Position numbers and translations under genes: made by a program
Shown here: one piece after another, positions 8,992 through 18,820 of the stretch
How positions within the stretch are numbered: position 1 is the first letter of the stretch
Layout: each line of letters opens with the position of its first letter
From: JBBABP01 sp041657585
Lineage (GTDB): Bacteria > Patescibacteriota > Gracilibacteria > Absconditabacterales > Absconditicoccaceae
Reading direction: 5' to 3'
DNA: 29,355 nucleotides
NCBI GenBank assembly: GCA_041657585.1
Contig: JBBABP010000007.1
Coordinates: 1 to 29,355, forward strand
The notes under the pieces: model-generated
Seen by the model: the letters and a program-made list of their open reading frames with translations, nothing else
Told to the model about the DNA's origin: nothing
Databases searched by the model: none

Positions 8992-10101
8992 TTAAATTGT
9001 AGTTAAAACGTAAATTCACAATCACAACATCAAAATTCAGACGATCAAATGAATCAATCTCGTATTGTCATGTTTTATTTTTGCTAATTGATCAACTGAT
9101 CTAAAACCAAGTCAAACTAAAAAAGTAATAATTACCATCGGCAGAGTAAATATTAAATTGTAAACTACCAAATAAATATATCCTCGCAAATGCAATTCCT
9201 TAGTCTGTGCGCTCAAATATCAAAGTATAGTAAAATATGGGCCCGAAGAACAAGGAAGTAAAAATAAACTGACTAATATTCACACTAAAAATGTTCACAA
9301 AGGAGAAGAAACTTTCTCTATTATGCTCATCATTTTCGGTCTTCGTGAAAATGGGACTTCCATCACAAAAAATTTACCATATCGAAAATAATCTTTAACA
9401 TTCGCAAGTCAGACTAATATTCACAAAATTCAGACTACAAGTTTGAGATATAAAGTGTTCGTTGTTGTTGCTAATGCAGAAAATAATCATATTCACATTG
9501 CAAGATAAGTAAGAAAAACTGCCAAACAAAATAAAATTCAAGATAATATTGTTTTTCTTCTGCTCTTGTGCTTACTAAGAATTGTAGAAAGCAAAAGCAA
9601 CATTACGGCAAATGCACATGGATTTATACTATCAGAAATTGCAGCAGGAAGCATAATTCCAAAAAACGATAATCTCTTTCAAATATTCGAAGATTGATTA
9701 ACTAAATTAGTTCAAGTTAGTAATGTATCTTTACAAGTTCAAGATAAATTTTGAGATAATTTATTTTTAAAATAATCAATAATTGCCTGATCTCAATTGA
9801 GATAACTACAATCTACTCAACTATTGATAACTAAAAATGGGACTCAGATTTTATCACTTGATATTTTTAATTTATCTAAATAAAAATTCAAATCAGTTAG
9901 ATTTTTTCTATTGAAATAAATTTCTTTGAATGCAATATCAAATTTTTCTGTAACCTTATTTTGTTTAAAAAATGATTCAACTTTGTCACAATGAAAACAT
10001 CCATTTCAATAAAAAAATATATAATCCTGTGCAAAACTAAATATTCAAATGCCAAATAAAGCAAACGATAAAAATAAAATTATTGTTTTAATTTTTTTCA
10101 T
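8992..10101 (-). CDS. DsbD/CcdA-like thiol-disulfide transporter with N-terminal thioredoxin-like domain
   Basis: 369 residues with TGA as Gly. A signal segment (MKKIKTIILFLSFALFGIGI) is followed by a short thioredoxin-like domain with the redox motif C35-F-H-C38 in FYGNGCFHCDKVESFF. From about residue 150 there is a CcdA/DsbD membrane core with the two hallmark Pro-Cys motifs, SINPCAFAVMLLL and LLPCSSGPYF, in a six-span arrangement. Proteins of this type carry reducing equivalents across the membrane to extracytoplasmic thiols. Fusion with the thioredoxin domain at the N-terminus resembles DsbD with the order shortened. It probably serves the Cys-bearing secreted proteins of this cell, which is inference. 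The leader is C/T rich with no Shine-Dalgarno sequence. Confidence 0.85.
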
Positions 10102-10109
10102 AAATGAAA

Positions 10110-10155
10110 ATAGAAAGGATAAAGGTGAAAGGTGAAAGGATAAAGGTAAAAGATG
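10110..10155 (-). repeat. pyrimidine-rich CTTTAT/CACCTTT repeat in the leader of the DsbD-like gene
   Basis: On the coding strand the leader is a run of CCTTTATCCTTTCACCTTT-type units ending ten bases before the ATG. Similar C/T-rich tracts precede the HIT gene, ackA and the membrane protein at 8350. Confidence 0.5.
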
Positions 10156-10210
10156 AATGTAGAATATAACGTTAGTTTAAATCTATCGTTCCAATGTTCT
10201 ATCGTTCTAA

Positions 10211-10245
10211 TTACCAATTCCCAATTCCTAATTCCAAATTTCTAA
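10211..10245. repeat. CCAATT/CTAATT array at the 3' end of a lipoprotein gene
   Basis: Degenerate units ACCAATTCC, CAATTCCTAATTCC and AAATTTCTAATT overlap the stop codon of the lipoprotein at 10242-10916. They are of the same family as the array at 2497-2540. Confidence 0.45.
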
Positions 10246-10916
10246 TTGTTATTCTTAGCTTCAATAGTTAATGTTCAATCAGCATCAACAGTAATTGTAA
10301 TTAAATAATCTGTTTTAGTTGAATCAGTTAAATTATAATTTGTATATATTACTCATTTCATTGAATCCCAAAATCAAGTTCAAAGTCATTTTAAATTTTC
10401 AGGCAATTGATCGACAGATCTTTTTGCTTTCAAAAAATCTTTATTCATAGGAATATTTGCCTTTTTCGCAATTTCTTTTGCTTGTTGCATAGCAATTTCA
10501 TAATTTCACGAATAAACTAAAACTATAGAATCATATCAAGATTGATTAAATTTTGTTTCCAAACTTTTTGATTGAATTAATTGCATTCATTTGGCTTCAG
10601 TCAATCATAATTTTTTTGCCCAATCTGGTAGTGAAATTAAATTTTTATTAATTTTTTCAAATTGTTCCTTAGCTTGTTTTAGACTATCTTCGATAGAATT
10701 TTCTGTTAATTCAGAATATTTCTCTTCTAACTCATTTGTTAATTTTTCAGCTTCTTCAAGTGAAATTTGTCCATTTTGAAGTTTTTGAGAAATATCAAAA
10801 ATCTCATTTTGCATTTGAGTTAAATCTTTGATTTCAACATTATTTTTTTTACCACATCAATTTAATAATAAAAATAAACAAAAAACTGAAATTAAAATCA
10901 AAATTCTCTTTTTCAT
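10242..10916 (-). CDS. lipoprotein with coiled-coil segment, unknown function
   Basis: 224 residues. The signal MKKRILILISVFCLFLLLNGC gives a lipobox LNGC with Cys21, and the Gly before it is TGA. Residues about 28-95 are charged and heptad-like (MQNEIFDISQKLQNGQ, EEAEKLTNELEEKYSELTE), probably a coiled coil. A C-terminal part of about 120 residues has mixed helix and strand and ends in a beta-rich segment (YLITITVDADGTLTIEA). I do not recognise the family. It precedes the DsbD-like gene on the same strand by 140 bases of repeat DNA, so the two may be unrelated transcripts. The ATG is next to the signal peptide, with no Shine-Dalgarno sequence. Confidence 0.8.
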
Positions 10917-10966
10917 TTTTTTTAATTTTAAATGAGTAAAACAATGTAATTTTTTAATTTTTTAAT

Positions 10967-10992
10967 CCCTGCCTGCTTCTTTATTTGGTAGG
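10967..10992. repeat. CCTGCC...GGTAGG hairpin inside an AT-rich TTTTTTAAT array, copy A
   Basis: CCTGCC (10968-10973) and GGTAGG (10987-10992) can pair with one G-T. The flanks on both sides are TTTTAATTTTTTAAT units, as if the hairpin had been inserted in them. Copy B at 13004-13029 is nearly identical, including the internal CTTTATTT. Confidence 0.6.
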
Positions 10993-11012
10993 TTTTAATT
11001 TTTTTTAGTTTT

Positions 11013-11615
11013 TTAATTATTAAACATTTCTTTATTTTTTAATATAAACATCAATAAAACAAAATTCAAAATCAAACTAAAAAACATTGATCCAGATTTG
11101 GCATAAGCATTGAGAGAAGAAAGTCAAACTGGCAATAAACTTATTACAAACAAAACACATAAAGAATAAAATCAAACTATAGCTAAAGGTAATATCCATT
11201 TTTTAAATCTAACAATTCAGATTCAAAGATACAAAGAAAGCAAAGAAATAGCAAAAGCTATTAAGATGTAAATAAATATACGAATTCAAATCCAGAATCA
11301 CAAACTAAATACAAATCACAATCAACTCAGAGAAACTAAAAATGAAAAAATTCAAACTATTCATGAAATTATAGATATAATTCAAATGACTGTAAAAATA
11401 GCTTTTAAATAATTTTGTATTTTCTTATCAATAACATTAAAACTATTTGAATGTAATATATCATAAACAATTTTTATTCCAAAAAATTTCTCTACTATAT
11501 TATGATCTGTAATTTTTTGAACAAATATTTTGATAATATAATTTATATTATTTAAAATGTACGAAATATTTTTTTGATTAATATATTTTTTCAAAAAAGA
11601 TTTAATTTTTTCCAT
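11013..11615 (-). CDS. integral membrane protein, unknown function
   Basis: 200 residues with TGA as Gly. The first 75 residues are amphipathic and Lys/Ile/Asn rich (MEKIKSFLKKYINQKNISYI). They are followed by four hydrophobic segments: a Val/Ile/Gly-rich one (FTVIGIISIISGIVGIFSFL), a Gly-rich one (GLGFVFSLGFGIGIRIFIYI), one near residues 150-170 (ILPLAIVGFYSLCVLFVISLL) and one near the end (MFFSLILNFVLLMFIL). No family is recognised; it resembles small 4-span DUF4870-like or DUF2127-like proteins only in topology. It is on the same strand as ackA, 80 bases downstream of it. Confidence 0.7.
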
Positions 11616-11695
11616 ATTTTATTTGTTATTAAAATGTAAATATCTAAATTCTTATAATAAAATAATAAATATTTTCAAGCCGTTAAAAACGTTTG

Positions 11696-12865
11696 CTACT
11701 TTACAATCTTAGTTTTTTTTGATTTTGCAATTAATTTTGCAGTTTCTTCGGCAATCATAAATTCTTCGTTTGTTGGAATTACTATTACTTTGATTTTTGA
11801 ATCTTTAGAAGAAATAGTCGCTTCTTTTGTATCAAAATTATTTGCTTTAGAATTAAATTTTACTCAAAAACAAATCAATCTTTCCATTAATTTTTTTCTA
11901 ATTATCATAGATCATTCCATCATTCATCAAGTCAAAAGTAAGACATCAAGTCATCACAAAAGTCATATATATCAGCCAATATATTTTATCATAGAATTCA
12001 AATACATATTGATTGCTATATCACATCTTTTGTTTCAATCTTTTGATAACTGAATAACATCTCTCATATCATTTGAAATTCCAGTCAATCACAAAAGTCA
12101 GCTTTTTTTATTCAAAATATCGTAAATATCTTCTATGCTTAATTTTTCTTCTTTCAATAAATAAGTTATAATTGTTGGATCAATATTTCAACATCTTGTT
12201 CACATAATCAATCATTCCAAAGGAGTCAATCACATAGAAGTTTCGACTACTCTTCAAGAATCAATAGCAGTGATACTCGCTCCATTACCAATATGACAAG
12301 TTATAACTTTATGTTTAGATTTTAATTTATAGTCAGTTAATAATTTTTGATAAACATATTTATTAGATGTTCCATGAAATCAATATCTTCTAATTTTGTA
12401 CTTTTCATAATATTTGTAAGGTATTGCATAAAGATAATTTTCTGGTTTCATTGTTTGATGAAAAGCAGTATCAAAAACAGCCACTTGTTTTATTTTAGGA
12501 AATAATGATTTACAAGCATTTATTCAAAGTAAATTATTTGGATTATGAAGTGGAGCAAGTAAATTACATTTTTTTATTTTTGAAATCACATTATCATTAA
12601 TAATAATAGAATCTTGGAAATATTCTCAACCATGCACTACTCTATGCCCAATTGCACCTAATTCATTTATTGAATTTAAAATCTTTGTTTTTTTATCTAA
12701 AAGCAAATTAAAAACTGATTTTATAGCAATTTCGTGATTTTTAAAAGAAGAGTTTTTTTCTCAAATTTTCGAAATTATTCATTTAATCAAGATCGTTGAA
12801 TTATTCATATCAAAAACTTGATATTTCAAAGAAGAACTTCAAGAATTAATTACCAATATTTTCAT
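11696..12865 (-). CDS. ackA: acetate kinase
   Basis: 389 residues, close to the usual 395-400. It catalyses the reversible transfer of phosphate between acetyl phosphate and ADP to give acetate and ATP in the cytoplasm. The family signatures are all present: MKILVINSGSSSLKY at the start (Asn7), IGHRVVHGGEYF, FDTAFHQTM, RYGFHGTSNKYV, TCHIGNGASITAI, GTRCGNIDP and VIPTNEEFMIAEETAKL at the end. Many of these glycines are TGA. No phosphotransacetylase is in the window, so the source of acetyl phosphate is open. For a cell with little other energy metabolism this is a substrate-level ATP source. The leader carries a 19-base direct repeat rich in C and T on the coding strand. Confidence 0.95.
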
Positions 12866-12890
12866 AAATAAGCTTTAGTAAGAAATAAAA

Positions 12891-12936
12891 GTGTTGAAAG
12901 AAAGAAAAGTATTGAAAGTGTTGAAAGAAAGAAAAG
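12891..12936. repeat. 19-bp direct repeat in the ackA leader
   Basis: GTGTTGAAAGAAAGAAAAG occurs at 12891-12909 and again at 12918-12936, a period of 27. On the ackA coding strand it is a C/T-rich tract 25 or more bases upstream of the ATG. Confidence 0.6.
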
Positions 12937-13003
12937 ATTATTCTTTAGTCCTTTTAAGACTTTTTAAACTTTATACACTTTTAAAACTTTTTAATTTTTT
13001 AAT

Positions 13004-13029
13004 CCCTGCCTGCCTCTTTATTTGGTAGG
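13004..13029. repeat. CCTGCC...GGTAGG hairpin inside an AT-rich array, copy B
   Basis: CCTGCC (13005-13010) and GGTAGG (13024-13029) lie in TTTTTTAATC arrays, directly downstream of the ispH stop at 13040 on the minus strand. Copy A has the same position relative to its upstream gene, so both could serve as 3' ends of transcripts. Confidence 0.6.
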
Positions 13030-13039
13030 TTTTAATTTT

Positions 13040-13948
13040 TTAATCTTTTAATTTTATAATTTGAGGTTTATATCAATTATTTTTATAAAAATCAAAAACT
13101 TCATTTATATCTCAAACTGGAGTAGACGCTCATCAAGTAATAGCAATTCTTTTGTCAAATAATAAATTATCTTTTCAATAAAGCAAAATTTCATTTAATG
13201 ATTCTCAATAAAAAGTCTTTTTTCAATTTTCTATTCAAATATTATAAAGCTCTTTTGTATTATTACTATCTTTTCATCAAATAACAATAAATGAATCAAA
13301 TTTATTTAAATTTTGTAAAACCACAGTTTGTCTTTCATATGTAGCCTTACAAATATCTGAAACAGAATTAAATTTTGCATTTGGATAAATATCTTTAATT
13401 TGATCAAATATTTTTTCAACATATTGAAAATTTAATGTTGTTTGAGAAAGAACAGAAAATGTTTTTTGTTTATCAATATTAGGAATATCTTCTTTTGTTT
13501 GAAAAACATAAATATTAGCTCATTTGTAACTAGCGTAATCCAAAACATTTTTACCTTCTTGGTGAAGTGGTTTTCCAATATAAAAAAATGTATTAATTCA
13601 TTGCTCGATAGAATAATCAATTTCTCTATATATTTTAGTGACAAAAGGACATTCTAAATTATAAACTGCTTTAAAATTTTTTATAGCATAATCTATAATT
13701 ACTCTATTTGTTCAATGAGCAGAAAAAATTATTATTGAATCTAAATCTTTAACTTCATTTATATTTTCAACAAATTTTATTCATTTATTTTGAAATTCTT
13801 TAGTCACTTTTGGATTGTGAACTAATGAATGAATACAAAAAATTTTTTCTCATAAATGTTTTTGTGTAATTTTATTAAGTTCATCTATTGATCTTTTGAC
13901 GCCAAAACAAAAACTGGATGGAGAAAGATAATAAACAATTTTTGTCAT
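13040..13948 (-). CDS. ispH: 4-hydroxy-3-methylbut-2-enyl diphosphate reductase
   Basis: 302 residues. This is the last enzyme of the methylerythritol phosphate route: it reduces HMBPP to IPP and DMAPP with a 4Fe-4S cluster. The three cluster cysteines are in place: C14 (SSFCFGVKRS), C100 (LECPFVTK) and C200 (DICKATYERQ), matching C12/C96/C197 of the E. coli enzyme. Active-site residues H44 (LVHNP), H78 (SAHG), H129/E131 (HQEG) and T171 (SQTT) are also present, as is the C-terminal AITGGASTP motif. No other MEP pathway gene is in the window. Its stop lies in a TTTTTTAATC array. No Shine-Dalgarno sequence precedes the ATG. Confidence 0.95.
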
Positions 13949-14042
13949 TTCTTTAAAAGAAAATAAATTTTATAAATTATATATAAAATAATCTGATTAT
14001 AAATCAAGAAAAAGAATATTTATCATATTAAAAGTTAAGTAT

Positions 14043-15380
14043 CTATTTTAAAAAATTTTTTAATATCTGAATAATATTATTTAAATCAGATTTGGAAAAT
14101 CTTTTGTATTTGCCTTGTAAATTTTCTACTGATAGTTGATTGAGTTTTGATAAATTATTTCAAGAATAATTATTGTACAAAGATTTTATTAGCTGAACGT
14201 AATTTGATTTAACAAACATTTTATTTCCACTCAGATTCAATAAAGAAATATTAAATAAACTCAAAAGTGGCGTATTATTTTCAAATTTTTCTGTGTCTTG
14301 ATAAAGACCAAAAATTCAATCATAAAGTTTATTTGAATTAAAATCTATAACTGACCGATCTGCTTCTCATATTATTTTTTCTGTCAATCAATTTGTATAA
14401 TCAACATTAAAATATGAAAATCACAATATACTTCAATTTTTGTACAGTAATCTTTTGAGTTGAAACAATCGCTGATTTTTTAGGTCAGAATAATTTTGAT
14501 TAAACATATTTTCTGTTTTTTGTTGACTATAATCTCATTCATACCAAACAGAAGTAGTAGCAACTTCATCAATAAAAATTGGTTTGCCTATTTTTTTTAG
14601 TCTAGCTAAAGTATTCCGTCATTTTTGATTTACGATTTGTTCTGGTCGTAATCGTTGTCTATCACTATTGCCTTTTCATCGATTAAAAAAAGTAAATCAC
14701 ATAATATCAACATATTTATCTCAAGGATAATAATCTTCAAATGTAAAACATTTTTTTTTAATTTTATTTGATAACTGACAAGTAATTAATTTTGCTTTTT
14801 GAGATGGGGTTTGATTTGTTGGCATATCTCGATGATTGACAGACATATCGAATAAAATATTTTCTGTGTTTAGTCACTCCTCTCTCGATAAATTCCAAAC
14901 ATGAATTCGGGCTTTTTTAAAATTGGTTGGATCTGATGACCAAGGATATCGTCAACCATTCATTTCATGCATAGTTCTAAAAATTACCCTCAGATTATTT
15001 CTTTTTACAAGATTAAAAAAAATTTTATATTCTTCATCAAACTCTCAAGAAGCAACTTGTAAAGCAGAAAAATTATTTGGCGAAATTGTAATGTGATATA
15101 TTCTATCTTCTCAAAAATTTTTTGTAAGATTATTTATAATTCATTTAACTTCTTCTCATCGTGGGTCAAAAATAAAAGATATAATAGGAATATGAATCAA
15201 ATAATCTGACTCTATTTGCTTGATATTTTCAATTGTGTTGTCAGAAGATTTCAATCAAAAAATATATGCGTTTGTTTTATTTTGATTTATAAAAAAAATA
15301 ATAAATATCAAAAATATTATACTGAACAATTTTAAAAACCCACCTAACTCAAAGTAAGGTTTCAGATTTTTATACTTCAT
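14043..15380 (-). CDS. GH26-like glycoside hydrolase, membrane-anchored or secreted
   Basis: 445 residues. An N-terminal hydrophobic segment (about residues 15-32, KLFSIIFLIFIIFF) points to secretion or a membrane anchor. The domain from about 60 to 340 fits a GH26-type TIM barrel: FRTMHEMNGGRYPW carries the putative acid/base Glu139, and KPIFIDEVATTS the putative nucleophile Glu272, both at the ends of predicted strands. Known GH26 enzymes cut beta-mannans and related beta-glucans; the substrate here is unknown. The last 100 residues are Asn/Leu/Ser rich and not assigned. It sits between ispH and pdaD on the same strand. I am confident of the fold class, less of the activity. Confidence 0.7.
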
Positions 15381-15432
15381 TTAAATTTTAAATATTTAAA
15401 CTTTAAACTCGTCACAATTCACTCGTAACTGT

Positions 15433-15984
15433 TTATCCTTCTTCCGGTATAAAGACAGCTGCAGATATTACTGTAGTTCGTAATCAATCTTTATTTCATT
15501 GTGCAGATTGAGAAATATGTCTTGTTTTAATTATTTTTCAACTTGTAATATATTCTTGTTTTCTTTCATCCCACGCCTTATCTGCATCAAAATCAACTCA
15601 TAATGTTGTTGCCAACATTGTTGCTGCCAAATCTTCTGCATAATCTCAAGATTTATCTTCAGTTTCACCATAAGCATGATGTTCAGAAAGATATCAATAA
15701 TTTCAACTATCCGCAGGTATTCACAATCCAATCGCGGCAGATATCAATCTATTTGGTTCACAAGTATCATTTCTTGCCATTACGCAAAAAGTAATTTCTC
15801 AAGCATTTAATATTTTTTCTCATTCTTCTTTTGAAATTATTTTACAAGCAGGAGGAAAAATACTTGAAACATAAACTAAATTACATTTTTCTATTCAAGC
15901 TTTTCTAAGTGCCAACTCAAAACTCGCTAATTTATCTTTATGAACTCACACTCATTTTGTAAAAAAAACTTTTTTTGGAACCAT
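15433..15984 (-). CDS. pdaD: pyruvoyl-dependent arginine decarboxylase
   Basis: 183 residues. It converts arginine to agmatine and CO2 with a pyruvoyl group made by self-cleavage. The cleavage site is the Ser-Ser pair S40-S41 in CNLVYVSSIFPPACKIIS, where the second Ser becomes the pyruvoyl group. Other family motifs follow: NRLISAAIGLGIPAD, YGYLSEHHAYGETE and DYAEDLAATMLATTLG. The length matches the archaeal and chlamydial enzymes (about 160-195). It could feed polyamine synthesis or give acid resistance; no agmatine-processing gene or arginine antiporter is in the window. It is 52 bases upstream of the GH26-like gene and may be co-transcribed with it. Confidence 0.9.
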
Positions 15985-16082
15985 TTTAAATTTAGAAATA
16001 AAATAAAAAATATGGTATTTTATGTATATTTATGAAATCAAATTGCAACAAGAAATGCATATAATTTTTAGAAAGTTTTTCG

Positions 16083-16832
16083 TTAAATATTTAATTTATT
16101 ATTTACAAAAACATATTTCAGATTATATTTTTTTATTTTGTGCTCTGGAAATTGAGTTTTTAGAAATAATTTTCTATGTTGCAAACAGATTCAATTTTTT
16201 TTTATCAAATTTCTATGTAGCAAACTACCATATCATTTGTGCTTGTTAAATAAATATTTTGGATATTTTTTATGAATTTTTTGCATGAAATTGTCTCTAC
16301 ACACTTTTGCAACTATTGAAGCCATAGATATTTGTATTATTTTTTCATCTCATTTGATTATTGTTTTGGTATTTATTCACAAATCCTTTTTTAAATTAAA
16401 ATCGTGATTTCAATCTATAATTAGTTGTGGAAAATGTTTGAAATATTTTGAAAAAATCTGAATTAACTTTTTAAGTTCAAGATAAGTAATTTTATTTTGT
16501 TTAAAAATATCTTTTGTGTTTGACTTTGGATAAATTTCATTTAACTTTTTTAATAAATTGAATATTCCTCTTGTAATAGCAAGATTTATAGATTTTGTAA
16601 CTCCATATTTATCTATTTCTTTATTGTTTGTTATTCAAGTTGAATAAAGAATTTTGGAATCATCTTCTAATTTTTGTATCGCTGTAAATGCAAGTTCTCT
16701 TTTTTTTTCTGTAAGTTTTTTACTATCTTGGAAAAGTTTATTTTTTTTAATGTTTTGTAAGGTTAAAATTAACCCAACATAAAGTGGTCACGCCAATGGT
16801 CCTCTACCCACCTCATCAATATAAATTTTCAA
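16083..16832 (-). CDS. rnhB: ribonuclease HII
   Basis: About 249 residues. It removes RNA from RNA-DNA hybrids during replication and repair. The signature IYIDEVGRGPLAGP carries the catalytic Asp-Glu pair. LIIDGNHDF carries a further acidic residue, SMASIVAKVCRD is the usual helix, and HKGYGS...HRNLIKKNGIC...HRK is the C-terminal end. There is no in-frame ATG upstream before a TAA: the frame stays open for about 120 bases of repeat DNA. I therefore chose TTG at 16832, six codons before the catalytic Asp, as the start. The extra C-terminal tail (about 30 residues, Lys/Asn rich) is unusual. Its stop is 98 bases upstream of pdaD. Confidence 0.88.
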
Positions 16833-16956
16833 ATCTAATCAGATTATAAAATAAATATTTAAAATTATTTTGCCCCGCTTTAAAAGTCAAGTTAATTTGT
16901 GGCGAATATTTTTTGTAATTTTCTTGCAATAATTTTTTAATGTTTTAGTTTTTTAA

Positions 16957-16990
16957 CCACTGCTAAAGCAGGGCTTGCTTATGATAGTGT
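16957..16990. repeat. GC-richer hairpin in an AT-rich array, copy C (diverged)
   Basis: Flanked by TTTTAGTTTTTTAA and TTTTAATTT, this segment has CACT/AGTG outer arms and a CTGC-TAAA-GCAG inner hairpin. It resembles copies A and B in context but not in exact sequence. It lies between pilB and rnhB on the minus strand. Confidence 0.4.
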
Positions 16991-16998
16991 TTTAATTT

Positions 16999-18579
16999 CT
17001 ATAAAACTCTTCTAATCTCATCTAAAGTAGTTAGTCAATCCAAAACTTTCATAATTCAATCTTCTTTCATTGTTAAATATCAGTTTTCTCTTGCTTTGCC
17101 ATAAATTTCAATTGAAGATCAACCAGCAACTATCATTTGTTTAATTTCATCTGTCACTTCAAAAAGTTCCGTAATTACCATTCTTCCGATATATCATGTT
17201 CCGTTGCATTGATCACAACCAACTATTTGTGGAATTTGTTTGTGAAAATCTAATTTGAAAACAGGATTGATGTCATTTATTTTTTTTACTGATTCGCTAA
17301 TTTCTGCTGACTCTGAATAATCTGCTTCTCTTTTGGTGCTACAATGAGGACAAACTTTTCTGACTAATCTTTGCGAAACAATTAAATTCAAAGATGGAGC
17401 TAAAGTGTAAGCTTTTACTCACATATTCAAAAGTCTATAAATAGAATCTATTGCCGTGTTGGTATGCAAAGTAGTAAAAACCAAATGTCACGTAAGTGCG
17501 GCATTGATGCTAATTTCTGCCGTTTCCAAAGTTCTCGTTTCTCAAACTAAAATAATATCTGGATCATGTCTAAGAACAGATTTTAATCAGACTTCATATG
17601 TGTATCATTTATTATAATTGATTTGAGATTGTTGAATTCATGGTATTTCATATTCCACTGGGTCTTCCAAAGTGATTATTTTTTCTTTTCAATTGTTGAG
17701 ATATCTAAGTATTGAATATAATGTCGTTGTTTTACCTGATCAAGTAGGTCAAGAAAAAATAATAATTCAAGTATTTTTTGCTAAATGTTTTTGAAGTAAA
17801 TCATAACTTTTGCCAACGAATCACAACTCATCGAAAGTTTTGATTCAAGATGTACTATCAAGAAATCTAATCACAGTACTCTCTTCTACAATTCAAGGTA
17901 TAAAGCTGACTCTAGCATCGATTTTTTTTTCATTTCAATCTTTATCATTAGCAATGAAATTAAATCTTCCATCCTCAGGAATATAATCTATATTCATTTT
18001 AGCTCAGGATATAAATTTTATTTTTTGTAAATATTTGCGAAAATCATCATGAGTAAATTCAAGTATTTCCTGCAAAACTCAATCTATTCTAATTCTAATC
18101 AAAACTCCAGAATCTTCTGATTGAAAATGAAGATCAGACGCTCAAGTTTGGAAAGCCAGTTTAATTATTTGCATTATAAATTCTCACGGATCAATTGAAT
18201 TTCTTTTTTCAAAAATTTGTTGAATGACAGCGATGGCTCATTTTCACACAGCTTGTTTTTCTGCTCTTTCTTGTTCTTGAAATCTCTGTTCTTGCAACAA
18301 AAGTTGATCATACCAACCGATAGCATAATTAAATCAATCTATGGATGTGTAATAAATTTCATTTTTGTATCATTTTTCTTCCAGCATCAAAAGTAGCTTT
18401 TGTAGTTGTTTTGGAAAATTATTTGTAGTTAGTAATTTTAATGTACTTTTGTCTTTGTCGAAAATTATTACCTGAATTTTTTCACAAGTATCTTTGTCTA
18501 TAATTTTAATTTGAGAAAAATCTGGCTGTATTTTTTTGATTTCCTCCAATTCTAATATTGATTTTGTAAGGTCAGACAT
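16999..18579 (-). CDS. pilB: type IV pilus/type II secretion assembly ATPase (PilB/GspE family)
   Basis: 526 residues. This cytoplasmic hexameric ATPase drives pilus or pseudopilus assembly. The N-terminal part (1-150) is divergent. The core has Walker A GPTGSGKTTTLYS at residues 277-284 and on, with both loop glycines before SGK encoded by TGA. The Asp box is IITLEDPVEYEIPG and Walker B is LRHDPDIILVGETR, followed by the His box TGHLVFTTLHTN. Zinc-binding Cys pairs are C410/C413 (CPHC) and C455/C458 (CDQC), which place it with PilB/GspE rather than the retraction ATPase PilT. No pilin or PilC/GspF gene is in the window. The leader on the coding strand is TTTTTTAATCTTTTAAT repeats, with no Shine-Dalgarno sequence. 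Confidence 0.92.
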
Positions 18580-18589
18580 AATGAATTAA

Positions 18590-18635
18590 AAAACTAAAAG
18601 ATTAAAAAATTAAAAGATTAATTAATGATATTCAA
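18590..18635 (-). repeat. TTTTTTAATC/TTTTAAT array before pilB
   Basis: Read on the coding strand of pilB this is TTAATCTTTTAATTTTTTAATC and variants ending just before the start codon. The same array in the same orientation relative to the gene precedes glyS (6808-6836), lysS (23083-23114) and the membrane protein at 26545 (26510-26540). Confidence 0.5.
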
Positions 18636-18820
18636 ATTACCAATTACTAATTTCATTCTATCCTTCATCTAATTATACTCTTTGACGTATTTTTTGCAAA
18701 TTTTAAATAAATTAAACTTTCATAAAAGCGACTATTAATTTTTTTATTACAATTTTGAATTGACTTTTTTGCATAAATCAATAAGCATATCTTTAATAAA
18801 AAAATAATTAAAATAAATTT

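Noticed and set aside
16022..16249. 75-residue plus-strand open frame
   Set aside because: It is opposite the C-terminal end of RNase HII, which has clear family motifs.
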